A stretch of DNA of 32,134 bases, taken from assembly GCA_964538485.1 (NCBI GenBank), contig CAZIHJ010000030.1, forward strand, positions 1-32,134. The letters run 5' to 3'. The notes beneath the pieces were generated by a model, which worked only from the letters and a program-made list of their open reading frames with translations, had not been told where the DNA came from and ran no database searches. A program made the translations under genes and the position numbers. The stretch's first letter is position 1. Each line of letters opens with the position of its first letter. This DNA is from JBJXHC01 sp964538485. Its GTDB lineage: Bacteria > Bacteroidota > Ignavibacteria > UBA10030 > UBA6906. Positions 24,407 to 32,134 of this stretch are shown here, piece after piece.

Positions 24407-25912
24407 ATGACCTTATCGGAAGTGCTTGCCGGCGTCACTGTCAGCAAGATGTTTCAAACAATGTACGGCAGGATGGTGGTGACCCATGATGTGGAAGTTG
24501 GGGCGATCCACTACGATTCGAGAGGGGTTGGTCGCGGACAGATGTTCGTTGCTATTCGGGGAGAGAAGAACGACGGTCATCGCTTCATTCAGAATGCCGT
24601 TGCCGCCGGAGCAAAGGTCGTTGTCGTCGAGGATGACAATGCCTTGCCGGACTCGTTCTTCATGCACGCCGGCGTGGTGAAGGTGGTTGTCGCTGACGCA
24701 CGCAAGGCCCTTGCACAGATGTCAACAAACTTTTATGGACATCCGAGTCGGGCGCTGCAACTGATCGGAGTGACAGGGACAAATGGAAAAACAACAACCA
24801 CCGCTCTTCTGAAGTCCATACTTGAAGCAGGTGGAGGCACGGTGGGGTTGATCGGGACGATCGAGTACAAGATCGGCAATGAAACACTGCCGGCTACTCA
24901 TACAACACCGGAATCGCTGGAGTTGAATCAACTCCTTGCGGCAATGGTGCAAAAAAAATGCAGCGCGGTGGTGATGGAGGTTTCTTCGCACTCACTCGCC
25001 TTGCACAGGGTGTTCGGACAGGAGTTTGCAGCAGCAGTATTTACAAATCTGACACAGGATCACCTCGATTTCCATGGTTCGATGGAATCCTATTTTGGCG
25101 CAAAACGGATGTTGTTCCAATCGCTGAGTGCGTCCATGTGCGGCATAACGAACGCGGATGATTCTTATGGCTTGAGAATGATCGAAGGAGTTCAGGCACA
25201 CACCATCAGCTATGGTATTGAACAAAGCGCAGATGTGATGGCGACGAATATTCATCTCAGCATGCACGGAACGCGTTTTAATCTTCAATACCGCGGTACA
25301 ACACGAACAGTTGAATCGCCGCTCATTGGAAGTTTCAATGTGCAGAACATCCTGGCTGCGTATGCCACCAGTGTGGGGCTTGGTATTCCAGCAGACCAGA
25401 TCATCGCGGGGATAAAGAACCTGCGCTCGGTGCGCGGACGGTTTGAAAAAATAGCTTCGCCTCGCGGCTGGACCGCCGTTGTGGACTATGCGCACACTCC
25501 GGACGCACTGGAAAAATGCTTGCAGACCATTCGCGAGGTTCTTCCGAAAGGCAAGGGTCGGGTGATTACTGTCTTCGGATGCGGCGGTGACCGTGACCGG
25601 GGGAAAAGACCGCAGATGGGCAGAATTGCCAGCGGGATGAGTGACATTACCATCGTAACATCGGATAACCCGCGGACAGAAGAACCCCGCTCGATCATAA
25701 ATGAGATACTCGCCGGCGTGGCCCCGGAATCCACTGTGCTCGCCGAAGAGGAAAGAGGGAAGGCGATCGCCCGCGCACTGGAGTCTGCCCGCGCGGGAGA
25801 TGTCGTGCTGATTGCAGGCAAGGGCCATGAGGACTACCAGATCATCGGGACGACAAAGAGTCATTTTGATGATCGAGAGGAAGTTGAACGCTTCATTCGG
25901 GGTGCGGTATGA
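24407..25912 (+). CDS. murE: UDP-MurNAc-L-Ala-D-Glu:meso-diaminopimelate ligase
   Basis: Cytoplasmic Mur ligase of 501 aa that adds the third residue of the stem peptide. ATP-binding GVTGTNGKTTTT begins at residue 121. The lysine expected to be carbamylated is Lys233 in YFGAKRMLF. The DNPR motif at 420-423 (SDNPRTEEP) marks specificity for meso-diaminopimelate rather than lysine, so the wall is of the Gram-negative type. VDYAHTPDAL and GKGHEDYQ are also typical. The start ATG has no clear Shine-Dalgarno site and follows the CADD-like gene by 15 bp. It overlaps murF by four bases (ATGA). Confidence 0.97.
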   Translation: MTLSEVLAGVTVSKMFQTMYGRMVVTHDVEVGAIHYDSRGVGRGQMFVAIRGEKNDGHRFIQNAVAAGAKVVVVEDDNALPDSFFMHAGVVKVVVADARKALAQMSTNFYGHPSRALQLIGVTGTNGKTTTTALLKSILEAGGGTVGLIGTIEYKIGNETLPATHTTPESLELNQLLAAMVQKKCSAVVMEVSSHSLALHRVFGQEFAAAVFTNLTQDHLDFHGSMESYFGAKRMLFQSLSASMCGITNADDSYGLRMIEGVQAHTISYGIEQSADVMATNIHLSMHGTRFNLQYRGTTRTVESPLIGSFNVQNILAAYATSVGLGIPADQIIAGIKNLRSVRGRFEKIASPRGWTAVVDYAHTPDALEKCLQTIREVLPKGKGRVITVFGCGGDRDRGKRPQMGRIASGMSDITIVTSDNPRTEEPRSIINEILAGVAPESTVLAEEERGKAIARALESARAGDVVLIAGKGHEDYQIIGTTKSHFDDREEVERFIRGAV

Positions 25913-27069
25913 GGATGCATGCGAAAGACCTGTTGCAGGTATCGCATATCGAATTGAGAAACCGTGAGCTGCTCCGGGGCAAAAAACTCACAGGTGTTTC
26001 AACCGATTCACGAACAACTAATAGTGGCGATCTGTTCGTTGCCATTGTTGGCGAAAACTTTGACGGGCACAAGTTTCTCGAGGATGCGTTTGGGAAGGGA
26101 GCAGTTGCTGCCGTGGTTGCTTCGTCCGCCGCCGGCACACGGTGGCCCGACAAGCCACTCTTGATTGTTGAAGATACAACAAGCGCACTTGGCGAGCTTG
26201 CCAGAGTGTATCGAAGAAAGTTCGAGATCCCCATTCTTGCCATTGGTGGAAGCAACGGCAAAACAACGACAAAGGAAATGGTCCGGGATGTTCTTGAGAC
26301 TGAGTTTACCGTGTTGAGTACGCGAGGAAACCTCAACAATCACATCGGTGTGCCGCAAACACTTTTTCAGCTCCAGAAAAAACACGACGTTGCGGTCGTG
26401 GAGATCGGGACCAATCATCCGGGCGAACTGGAATACCTTCTCCGTATTCTCGAACCAACGCACGGGTTGATAACAAANNNNNNNNNNNNNNNNNNNNNNN
26501 NNNNNNNNNNNNNNNNNNNNNNNNNNNNNNNNNNNNNNNNNNNNNNNNNNNNNNNNNNNNNNNNNNNNNNNNNNNNNGGCGTGTCTCCCAAAAAGATCCG
26601 GGCGGCGCTTGAGGCGTTCAAGCCAAGTAGTAAGCGCATGGAGATATTGAACCTGTCCGGCGTTATCATCTACAATGATACCTATAATGCGAACCCGGAC
26701 TCGACGATTGCGGCGCTCAGAACGCTCGCATCGACAAGAACCACCGGGAAGAAAATCGCGGTGCTTGCCGACATGCGTGAGCTGGGTGAGGTCGGGCCGG
26801 CAGAGCACGCACGCGTCGGCGATGAAGTGCGGGCACTGAAGGTGGAGTATCTGTTGACGTACGGGCCCCTCGCGGAGAACATTCACACAGCTGCGGGCCT
26901 TCCGCTGGCGGTGCATTATGATCAGAAGAATATTCTGGCGGAATACCTGACGGAGCTGATTGCGCCCGGTGATGTGGTGCTTATCAAGGGCTCGCGCAGT
27001 ATGAAAATGGAGGATGTGGTGACGTTTCTTGAGGAACGTCTCCGTTCAGCAGTTGTCCCATTTGGGTGA
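25909..27069 (+). CDS. murF: UDP-MurNAc-tripeptide:D-Ala-D-Ala ligase (interrupted by assembly gap)
   Basis: Adds D-Ala-D-Ala to complete the UDP-MurNAc pentapeptide. Before the gap: STDSRTTNSGDLFVA, ATP-binding GGSNGKTTTKEM from residue 113, and VEIGTNHPGELEY. After the gap: NDTYNANPDS, LADMRELGE and KGSRSMKME. The 100 N stand where the family has AHLEGFGS, the carbamylated lysine and the remainder of the central domain, about 115 residues in E. coli MurF by my estimate, against 34 codons of N. The frame happens to be kept but the true gene is probably about 240 bp longer. There is no sign that the gene itself is broken. Confidence 0.93.
   Translation: MRMHAKDLLQVSHIELRNRELLRGKKLTGVSTDSRTTNSGDLFVAIVGENFDGHKFLEDAFGKGAVAAVVASSAAGTRWPDKPLLIVEDTTSALGELARVYRRKFEIPILAIGGSNGKTTTKEMVRDVLETEFTVLSTRGNLNNHIGVPQTLFQLQKKHDVAVVEIGTNHPGELEYLLRILEPTHGLITXXXXXXXXXXXXXXXXXXXXXXXXXXXXXXXXXXGVSPKKIRAALEAFKPSSKRMEILNLSGVIIYNDTYNANPDSTIAALRTLASTRTTGKKIAVLADMRELGEVGPAEHARVGDEVRALKVEYLLTYGPLAENIHTAAGLPLAVHYDQKNILAEYLTELIAPGDVVLIKGSRSMKMEDVVTFLEERLRSAVVPFG
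26478..26577. other. Assembly gap, 100 N
   Basis: Exactly 100 undetermined bases inside murF, the customary size for a gap of unknown length. Coordinates to the right are therefore nominal. Comparison with the MurF family suggests the real missing sequence is near 340 bp. Confidence 0.95.
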
Positions 27070-27087
27070 GTTAACCCCTGGAGAAGA

Positions 27088-28212
27088 ATGCTGTATTATC
27101 TGCTTGAGCTTATAGAAAGAACGTACCATCCACCCGGATTCGGGTTGATCAGGTTTCTTACGTTTCGTGCCGCGGCTGCCGCGGTCACCGCCCTTGTTAT
27201 TGCGTTCTGGCTGGGACCGAAAATTGTCAGAAAGCTCCGCGAGCACCAGATCGGAGAAGCGGCAAAAGTGGAAGCCCCAAAAACGCATCTCACGAAAGCG
27301 GGAACGCCGACGATGGGAGGTCTGATTGTTCTGGCATCAATCCTGATTCCGACGATTCTCTGGGGTAACATCGGCAATGTATATATCGTGCTCATGGTAT
27401 TTGTTACGGCGTGTCTCGGCGCGGTGGGATTCCTGGACGACTATTTAAAAGTGGTTAAGAAGAAGCCAAAAGGATTGATCGGTCGGTACAAAATCGTCGG
27501 ACAGGTATTCGTTGGATTGGTGGTCGGAGGTGTGATTTATTTCGCTCCACACATCATTGATCCGGATCTTTGGAAAATTAACACATCGACAACCGTTCCG
27601 TTCTTCAAGCACAAAGAGTTTGATTTTGGCTACCTCTATATTCCGATGGTGGTATTCGTGATCACGGCTACGTCGAACGCCGTCAACCTCACCGACGGTT
27701 TGGATGGTCTCGCCATTGGTACAGTAGGGATTGTCGGGCTCACGCTGGGGATCATGAGCTATATCTCCGGCAATGCGGTCCTCAGCGAGTATCTCACTAT
27801 TCCGTATTTGCGGGGCAACGGTGAACTCGCGATTTATTGTGCGGCGCTCATTGGAGCGGCGCTCGGCTTCCTCTGGTTCAACGCGTACCCGGCGCAGGTA
27901 TTCATGGGCGATACCGGTTCACTTGCCCTTGGCGGTGCAATCGGAGCGCTGTGTGTATTGATCAAGAAAGAACTCTTGCTTCCGACACTCGGGGGTGTGT
28001 TTCTTGCCGAGACACTTTCGGTGATTATCCAGCGCATGTACTTCAAATACACGAAACGGAAGTACGGCGAGGGCAGACGCGTCTTTAAAATGGCGCCGCT
28101 GCATCATCACTTCGAGTTACTGGGTTGGCCGGAGCCGAAAATTGTCACCCGGTTCTATATTATTGCCGTATTACTGATGATCGTGAGTCTTGCAACATTC
28201 AAGGTGAGATAA
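27088..28212 (+). CDS. mraY: Phospho-N-acetylmuramoyl-pentapeptide transferase MraY
   Basis: Polytopic membrane enzyme of 374 aa that transfers phospho-MurNAc-pentapeptide to undecaprenyl phosphate, forming lipid I. The catalytic aspartates are Asp117-Asp118 in LDDYLKV. NAVNLTDGLDGLA carries Asp203 and Asp206, and the cytoplasmic HHHFELLGWPE motif starts at 339. KAGTPTMGGL near the N-terminus is also diagnostic. About ten hydrophobic segments are visible. GGAG lies four bases before the ATG, 18 bp after murF, and murD follows six bases after the stop. Confidence 0.97.
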   Translation: MLYYLLELIERTYHPPGFGLIRFLTFRAAAAAVTALVIAFWLGPKIVRKLREHQIGEAAKVEAPKTHLTKAGTPTMGGLIVLASILIPTILWGNIGNVYIVLMVFVTACLGAVGFLDDYLKVVKKKPKGLIGRYKIVGQVFVGLVVGGVIYFAPHIIDPDLWKINTSTTVPFFKHKEFDFGYLYIPMVVFVITATSNAVNLTDGLDGLAIGTVGIVGLTLGIMSYISGNAVLSEYLTIPYLRGNGELAIYCAALIGAALGFLWFNAYPAQVFMGDTGSLALGGAIGALCVLIKKELLLPTLGGVFLAETLSVIIQRMYFKYTKRKYGEGRRVFKMAPLHHHFELLGWPEPKIVTRFYIIAVLLMIVSLATFKVR

Positions 28213-28218
28213 CCTCGC

Positions 28219-29583
28219 TTGGAAGCGGCGAGCATACGAGGAAAGAAAATCAGCGTCATAGGCGGCGCGCGTAGCGGTGTTGCGGTGGCAAAGTTACTAA
28301 AGAGCAAGGGGGCCTCGGTGTTCCTGAGTGACGCAGCGCCCTCGGAGACGATGATCGTCGCCAGAAGAGAATTGGAGATCGCAGGAGTAGAGACAGAGTT
28401 CAACGGTAACACGCTTCGGGTTCTGGATGCACAGGTGGTCGTGCTCAGTCCCGGCGTTCCATCGAATACCCCGGTGGTGAAGGAGGCGATAGCCCGGGGG
28501 CTGCATGTCGTGAGTGAAGTGGAAGCGGCAAGCTGGTTCTGTCCCTGTCCGATGGTGGCAGTGACAGGCACAAACGGGAAAACAACAACGACAACGCTGC
28601 TTGGAAGGATATTTGAGGATGCACGTCTGCCATCAGCAGTGGCCGGGAATATCGGCACAGCATTCTCGCAAGTAGTAGGTGAGCTTGATACGGACGCAAC
28701 AGCAATACTCGAGATCAGCAGTTTTCAGCTTGATCATATCGATTCATTCAGACCGAAAGTCTCGGTGATTCTGAATATCACACCCGACCATCTCGACCGG
28801 TATGAAAACTCGTTCGAGAAGTATGCGGCTTCGAAATGCCGGATCTTCCGGAATCAACGGCATGGTGACTTCATCGTGTACAATGCCGATGATGACGCAA
28901 CACGATCACGCGTGGAGGAGCAAGTGCATCCCGATGTTACCCGTTTGCCATTCAGCGCGGTGCATGGCGTTGAGCAGGGAGCATATCTTTCCGATGGGAG
29001 TGTGAAAGTCCGTATTGCCGGAGTCGACACGGATGTTATCGGAAGGGACGGGATCAGCATTCGCGGGATTCATAATCTGTACAATGCCATGGCCGCCACA
29101 CTGACAGCGAGGGCGCTGGGTGTCTCGACGGCCTCGTTGCGCTCGACCCTGAAAAACTTCAAGGGAGTTGAGCATCGACTGGAGTTTGTCCGTGAAGTTG
29201 ATGGCGTAACGTATGTCAATGATTCAAAAGCGACAAACGTAGATTCGGTCTGGTATGCATTACAGAGTTTTGACAAACCGTTGGTATTGATGCTTGGGGG
29301 TCGCGACAAGGGGAATGATTATTCCCGTCTGACGGATCTTGTGAGGAAGCACGTCCGGGCAATCATCGCCATCGGAGAATCGGCTGAGAAGGTGGAGAAG
29401 GCATTCCGTGACGTGGCGGAGTTGCGACGCGCCGGCTCAATGGAAGATGCCGTACACGAAGCAGCCGCAGTGTCGCAACGCGGAGACATCGTGCTTCTCT
29501 CGCCCGCTTGTGCATCCTTCGATTGGTTTGAGAATTACGAACATCGTGGCAGGGTATTCAAGAAGATCGTCTTATCACTGTAA
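28219..29583 (+). CDS. murD: UDP-MurNAc-L-alanine:D-glutamate ligase MurD
   Basis: Cytoplasmic ligase of 454 aa adding D-Glu as the second residue of the stem peptide. The start is TTG at 28219, the only plausible start before the first conserved block ISVIGGARSG; AAGGTGA lies 12 bases upstream. The UDP-binding N-terminal domain is followed by ATP-binding VTGTNGKTTTT from residue 115, then NITPDHLDRY, YVNDSKATN and LSPACASFDWFENYEHRG, the D-Glu ligase C-terminal signature. It ends directly against the ftsW start with no spacer. Confidence 0.97.
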   Translation: MEAASIRGKKISVIGGARSGVAVAKLLKSKGASVFLSDAAPSETMIVARRELEIAGVETEFNGNTLRVLDAQVVVLSPGVPSNTPVVKEAIARGLHVVSEVEAASWFCPCPMVAVTGTNGKTTTTTLLGRIFEDARLPSAVAGNIGTAFSQVVGELDTDATAILEISSFQLDHIDSFRPKVSVILNITPDHLDRYENSFEKYAASKCRIFRNQRHGDFIVYNADDDATRSRVEEQVHPDVTRLPFSAVHGVEQGAYLSDGSVKVRIAGVDTDVIGRDGISIRGIHNLYNAMAATLTARALGVSTASLRSTLKNFKGVEHRLEFVREVDGVTYVNDSKATNVDSVWYALQSFDKPLVLMLGGRDKGNDYSRLTDLVRKHVRAIIAIGESAEKVEKAFRDVAELRRAGSMEDAVHEAAAVSQRGDIVLLSPACASFDWFENYEHRGRVFKKIVLSL

Positions 29584-30759
29584 ATGAAATCACAACGTAA
29601 TCATATCGACCTCATGGTTCTCGTCTGTGTGCTTGTACTGATGGTCCTCAGTCTCGGTGTTGTGTACAGTGCGAGTTCAACGTGGGCATTTGAGAAATTT
29701 GGCGAAAGCGAGAAGCTGCTCGGAAGCCATGCGGTAAAGGTGCTGGCCGGATTTGCGGCAATTCTTCTCTTCATGAATATCGACTACAAAAAATACAAAA
29801 AGCTCACAAAGCCGGTTCTCATTGGAGCGATCGGACTTCTTGTGGTCACGCTGGTTCTCGGTGGCGAGGTCAAAGGTGCAGCTCGTTGGTTACGTCTCGG
29901 CGGCTTTGGCCTGCAACCATCGGAATTGGCAAAGTACGCGTTGATTTTTCATCTCTGTGTGTTGATGTCCGAAAAGAAGGAACGTATCCAGGACCTCAAG
30001 ACAGGGTTCTTTCCACTGATGATCTGGATTGGTACTGTCACAGCTCTCGTTCTTTTGCAGCCCAATTTCAGCAACGGCGCAATGATTTTCATGATCAGTC
30101 TTGTGATGCTGTTTATCGGTCGGGCAAAGCTCTCGCATATTGCCCTGACATTTGCTGCTCTGGTACCCCTCTTGATCGGCTACATGGTCAGCGCTCCATA
30201 TCGCATGAGGCGCATTATGAACTATTTCGGCGGCAGCGCGGACACGGGAACGGGCGGCAACTATCAGCTTCAGCAGGGGATTATCGGTTTTGGCAATGGT
30301 GGCATCTTCGGACTTGGACCGGGTGAGAGTCGGCAAAGGGATTTCTTCCTTCCCGAATCATACGGGGATTTCGTCTTTTCGATTATCGGTGAGGAATACG
30401 GGCTTGTCGGAACGCTTTTCATCATGCTGGTATTCCTCACCATCATGCTGCGTGGACTTCGCATTGCCCGGAACGCACGCGATGATTTCGGGAGATACCT
30501 CGCGGTAGGTATCACGTCGTCAATTACACTGTATGCGCTCGTGAATGCGGGGGTAACGCTTGGCATCCTGCCGACAACAGGGCTCCCGATGCCGTTTGTC
30601 AGCTACGGCGGTTCGTCCATGCTTTTCTCGTCAGTTGCGTTGGGTGTGCTATTGAACATCTCGTCACAAACAGATATGTACCCGCGGCTCGTCCAGGCCC
30701 CGGAGGGTGTGCGTCCGCAGTCACCGACACAATCACCGGCGGTGGGAAAGGTGTACTAA
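29584..30759 (+). CDS. ftsW: Peptidoglycan glycosyltransferase FtsW (SEDS family)
   Basis: Polytopic SEDS protein of 391 aa that polymerises lipid II at the septum together with FtsI. About ten membrane segments are visible. Conserved blocks include GAARWLRLGGFGLQPSELAK (99-118), FGLGPGESRQ and the catalytic loop FLPESYGDFVFSIIGEE, in which Asp262 corresponds to E. coli Asp297. TGLPMPFVSYGGSSM is the FtsW/RodA signature near the C-terminus. The usual QPD motif of the fourth-fifth segment region reads QPN (Asn161). RodA is the alternative, but the dcw position favours FtsW. The ATG follows the murD stop directly. Confidence 0.94.
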   Translation: MKSQRNHIDLMVLVCVLVLMVLSLGVVYSASSTWAFEKFGESEKLLGSHAVKVLAGFAAILLFMNIDYKKYKKLTKPVLIGAIGLLVVTLVLGGEVKGAARWLRLGGFGLQPSELAKYALIFHLCVLMSEKKERIQDLKTGFFPLMIWIGTVTALVLLQPNFSNGAMIFMISLVMLFIGRAKLSHIALTFAALVPLLIGYMVSAPYRMRRIMNYFGGSADTGTGGNYQLQQGIIGFGNGGIFGLGPGESRQRDFFLPESYGDFVFSIIGEEYGLVGTLFIMLVFLTIMLRGLRIARNARDDFGRYLAVGITSSITLYALVNAGVTLGILPTTGLPMPFVSYGGSSMLFSSVALGVLLNISSQTDMYPRLVQAPEGVRPQSPTQSPAVGKVY

Positions 30760-30760
30760 T

Positions 30761-31867
30761 GTGCAACGACGACCATTGCGCATACTCTTTGCCGGGGGAG
30801 GAACTGGCGGGCATCTCTTTCCGGGAATTGCGATCGCGGACGAGGTCAGAAAGATTCTGCCGGATGCAAAAATTACATTTGTGGGAACAAAGAAGAAAAT
30901 CGAAGCGCGCGTTGTACCGCAACGCGGGTACACCTTCGCGCCAATCTGGATAAGTGGATTCAGAAGAAGGCTTTCACTGGAGAATCTCATTTTTCCATTG
31001 AAACTTATGGTTGCCCTTATCCAATCGTTCATTCTCATAGTACGCTTCAAGCCCGATGTCGTTGTGGGCACCGGGGGTTATGTGTGTGGCCCTGTCGTCT
31101 TCGTGGCGTCGTTGCTCGGGATCCCGACGTTGATTCAGGAACAGAACAGCTACCCCGGTGTGACAACACGCCTGCTGGCCGGTCGGGCGACGGAAGTCCA
31201 CCTCACATTTGAAAGCTCGGCACGATTTCTCAAACGCACAGACAACGTGCGTGTTACGGGAAATCCGACCCGGGCAACACTTGGAACTGTAACACGATTT
31301 GAGAGTGCCGGATTCTTTCAGATTGATCCACAAAAAAAGACCCTGTTGGTATTCGGCGGAAGCCTTGGTGCCCGCTCGATCAACGATGCGATGCTGAATC
31401 TCATTGACGGTCTCTGGATGAACGATGTACAGGTAATATGGCAGACCGGAGAAACGGATTTTCAACGGGTGCGGGAGTCTCTGGGCAAGGGGGCGCCTTC
31501 TGTAAAGTTGTTCAGATTCATAGAACAGATGGAGTATGCGTATGGTGCGTGCGACCTCGTGATTTCGCGCGCAGGGGCAACATCGGTTGCGGAAATAGCG
31601 CGAGCGGGTGTGCCGTCGATTCTGGTGCCGTACCCGTTTGCCGCCGCCGACCACCAAACCGAGAACGCAAGAGCAATGGTTGAGCAGGGTGCCGCGGTGA
31701 TGATCAAAGACGGCGAACTTGACGAAGAATTGCCCGATATGATCCGGAGTATTCTGCATGATCCTGATCGGCAAAGAGCAATGGCTGCGAAGACACAGGC
31801 CCTCGGCAAACCCAAAGCGGCATCAATACTCGCCGGGGCAGTTATCGGATTGGCCTCACGCGCATGA
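30761..31867 (+). CDS. murG: Lipid II-forming N-acetylglucosaminyltransferase MurG
   Basis: Membrane-associated glycosyltransferase that adds GlcNAc to lipid I, giving lipid II. I place the start at GTG 30761, one base after the ftsW stop and with AAGGTG seven bases upstream, giving 368 aa. Extension to ATG 30707 would add 18 residues read inside ftsW without family support. The donor-fold glycine loop GGGTGGHLFPG is at about 12-22. PDVVVGTGGYVCGPVV and IQEQNSYPG are the acceptor-side motifs. The UDP-GlcNAc side has GGSLGARSIN, ISRAGATSVAEI and PYPFAAADHQTENA. The stop overlaps the next gene by four bases. Confidence 0.96.
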   Translation: MQRRPLRILFAGGGTGGHLFPGIAIADEVRKILPDAKITFVGTKKKIEARVVPQRGYTFAPIWISGFRRRLSLENLIFPLKLMVALIQSFILIVRFKPDVVVGTGGYVCGPVVFVASLLGIPTLIQEQNSYPGVTTRLLAGRATEVHLTFESSARFLKRTDNVRVTGNPTRATLGTVTRFESAGFFQIDPQKKTLLVFGGSLGARSINDAMLNLIDGLWMNDVQVIWQTGETDFQRVRESLGKGAPSVKLFRFIEQMEYAYGACDLVISRAGATSVAEIARAGVPSILVPYPFAAADHQTENARAMVEQGAAVMIKDGELDEELPDMIRSILHDPDRQRAMAAKTQALGKPKAASILAGAVIGLASRA

Positions 31868-32134
31868 GTGAAACCGAGAACGTCTTCAAGTATAAGCTGG
31901 ACTTTTATTATCAGTCGGCCCTGATTTATCTCGTCACCCTGATTCTGTATGGTGGCATCAGGGGAAATTTTGTTGAAGTGAAGTTTGAGTATGTGCTGGA
32001 TGATCCGTTGATGTACGTGATCATGTTTTTCGTGGTCATGTCCATTGTCGTGCTTCTCCTGAACTACATTCGCAACAGGCGGTTGATTATCACCGCTGAC
32101 ACGATCAGCTTTGTGAATCGATTTCATGAACGGC
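31864..32134 (+). CDS. Uncharacterised membrane protein (partial, C-terminus beyond window)
   Basis: The frame opens at ATG 31864, overlapping the murG stop (ATGA), and runs 90 codons to the window edge without a stop. I do not recognise it. It has a short polar N-terminus (1-15), a hydrophobic segment at about 17-32, a loop, a second segment at about 49-67, then NRRLIITADTISFVNRF, which looks like the first strands of a bacterial PH-like domain following two membrane segments. That resemblance is a weak inference. Its coupling to murG suggests co-expression with lipid II synthesis; murC would be the usual next gene. Confidence 0.7.
   Translation, partial: MSETENVFKYKLDFYYQSALIYLVTLILYGGIRGNFVEVKFEYVLDDPLMYVIMFFVVMSIVVLLLNYIRNRRLIITADTISFVNRFHER

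Noticed and set aside
24992..25864. A 290-codon antisense frame opposite murE
   Set aside because: It shadows a complete MurE with all family motifs and has no recognisable domain of its own.
30707..30760. Longer murG reading from an ATG inside ftsW
   Set aside because: The added 18 residues are rich in His, Arg and Cys and lie inside ftsW; GTG 30761 has AAGGTG upstream and puts the glycine loop at the usual distance.
1..32134. CRISPR arrays, insertion sequences, tRNA or rRNA genes
   Set aside because: I found no regularly spaced repeats, transposase motifs, terminal inverted repeats or tRNA-like cloverleafs in any intergenic segment.

Overview
This window is a bacterial replication-origin neighbourhood that runs on into the division and cell wall (dcw) cluster. 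It comes from a draft or metagenome assembly, since it contains a run of exactly 100 N. Gene content (DciA-type DUF721 gene, meso-DAP MurE, class B PBP with PASTA domains, YidC with Lys in place of the E. coli membrane Arg) and the order dnaA-dnaN-recF-DUF721-gyrB-gyrA suggest the Bacteroidota/Ignavibacteria-Chlorobi (FCB) side of the tree. Clear Shine-Dalgarno sites argue against class Bacteroidia. This placement is an inference and is only tentative.

Left arm, all on the minus strand (1-8009): gyrA (3' part cut by the window edge), gyrB, a DciA-like gene, recF, dnaN and dnaA. Centre: two non-coding segments flank dnaA. The dnaA-rpmH segment (8010-8455) has three consensus DnaA boxes in one orientation and is the best oriC candidate. 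The dnaN-dnaA segment (6072-6557) has a very AT-rich stretch, one more consensus DnaA box and the dnaA terminator, so the origin may be bipartite. Every gene except dnaA is clearly transcribed away from this centre.

Right arm, all on the plus strand (8456-32134): rpmH-rnpA-yidD-yidC, closed by a strong terminator. Next come mnmE-mnmG-rsmG-murQ, a tightly coupled run with distinct codon use and two parS-like sites bracketing mnmG. Then mfd, and then the dcw cluster: mraZ, rsmH, ftsL-like, ftsI (PBP), a CADD/TenA-like gene, murE, murF (with the assembly gap), mraY, murD, ftsW, murG, and the start of an unrecognised membrane protein coupled to murG.

The most unusual item is the gene at 23699-24391, inserted between ftsI and murE. 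It is not a wall enzyme. It matches the Chlamydia CADD family of self-sacrificing p-aminobenzoate synthases. All six metal ligands, the consumed Tyr and the donor Lys align at a constant offset of three residues from the chlamydial protein, and it has the best ribosome binding site in the window. If it works like CADD, this organism makes the folate precursor pABA by spending one protein molecule per product, from a gene co-transcribed with peptidoglycan synthesis.
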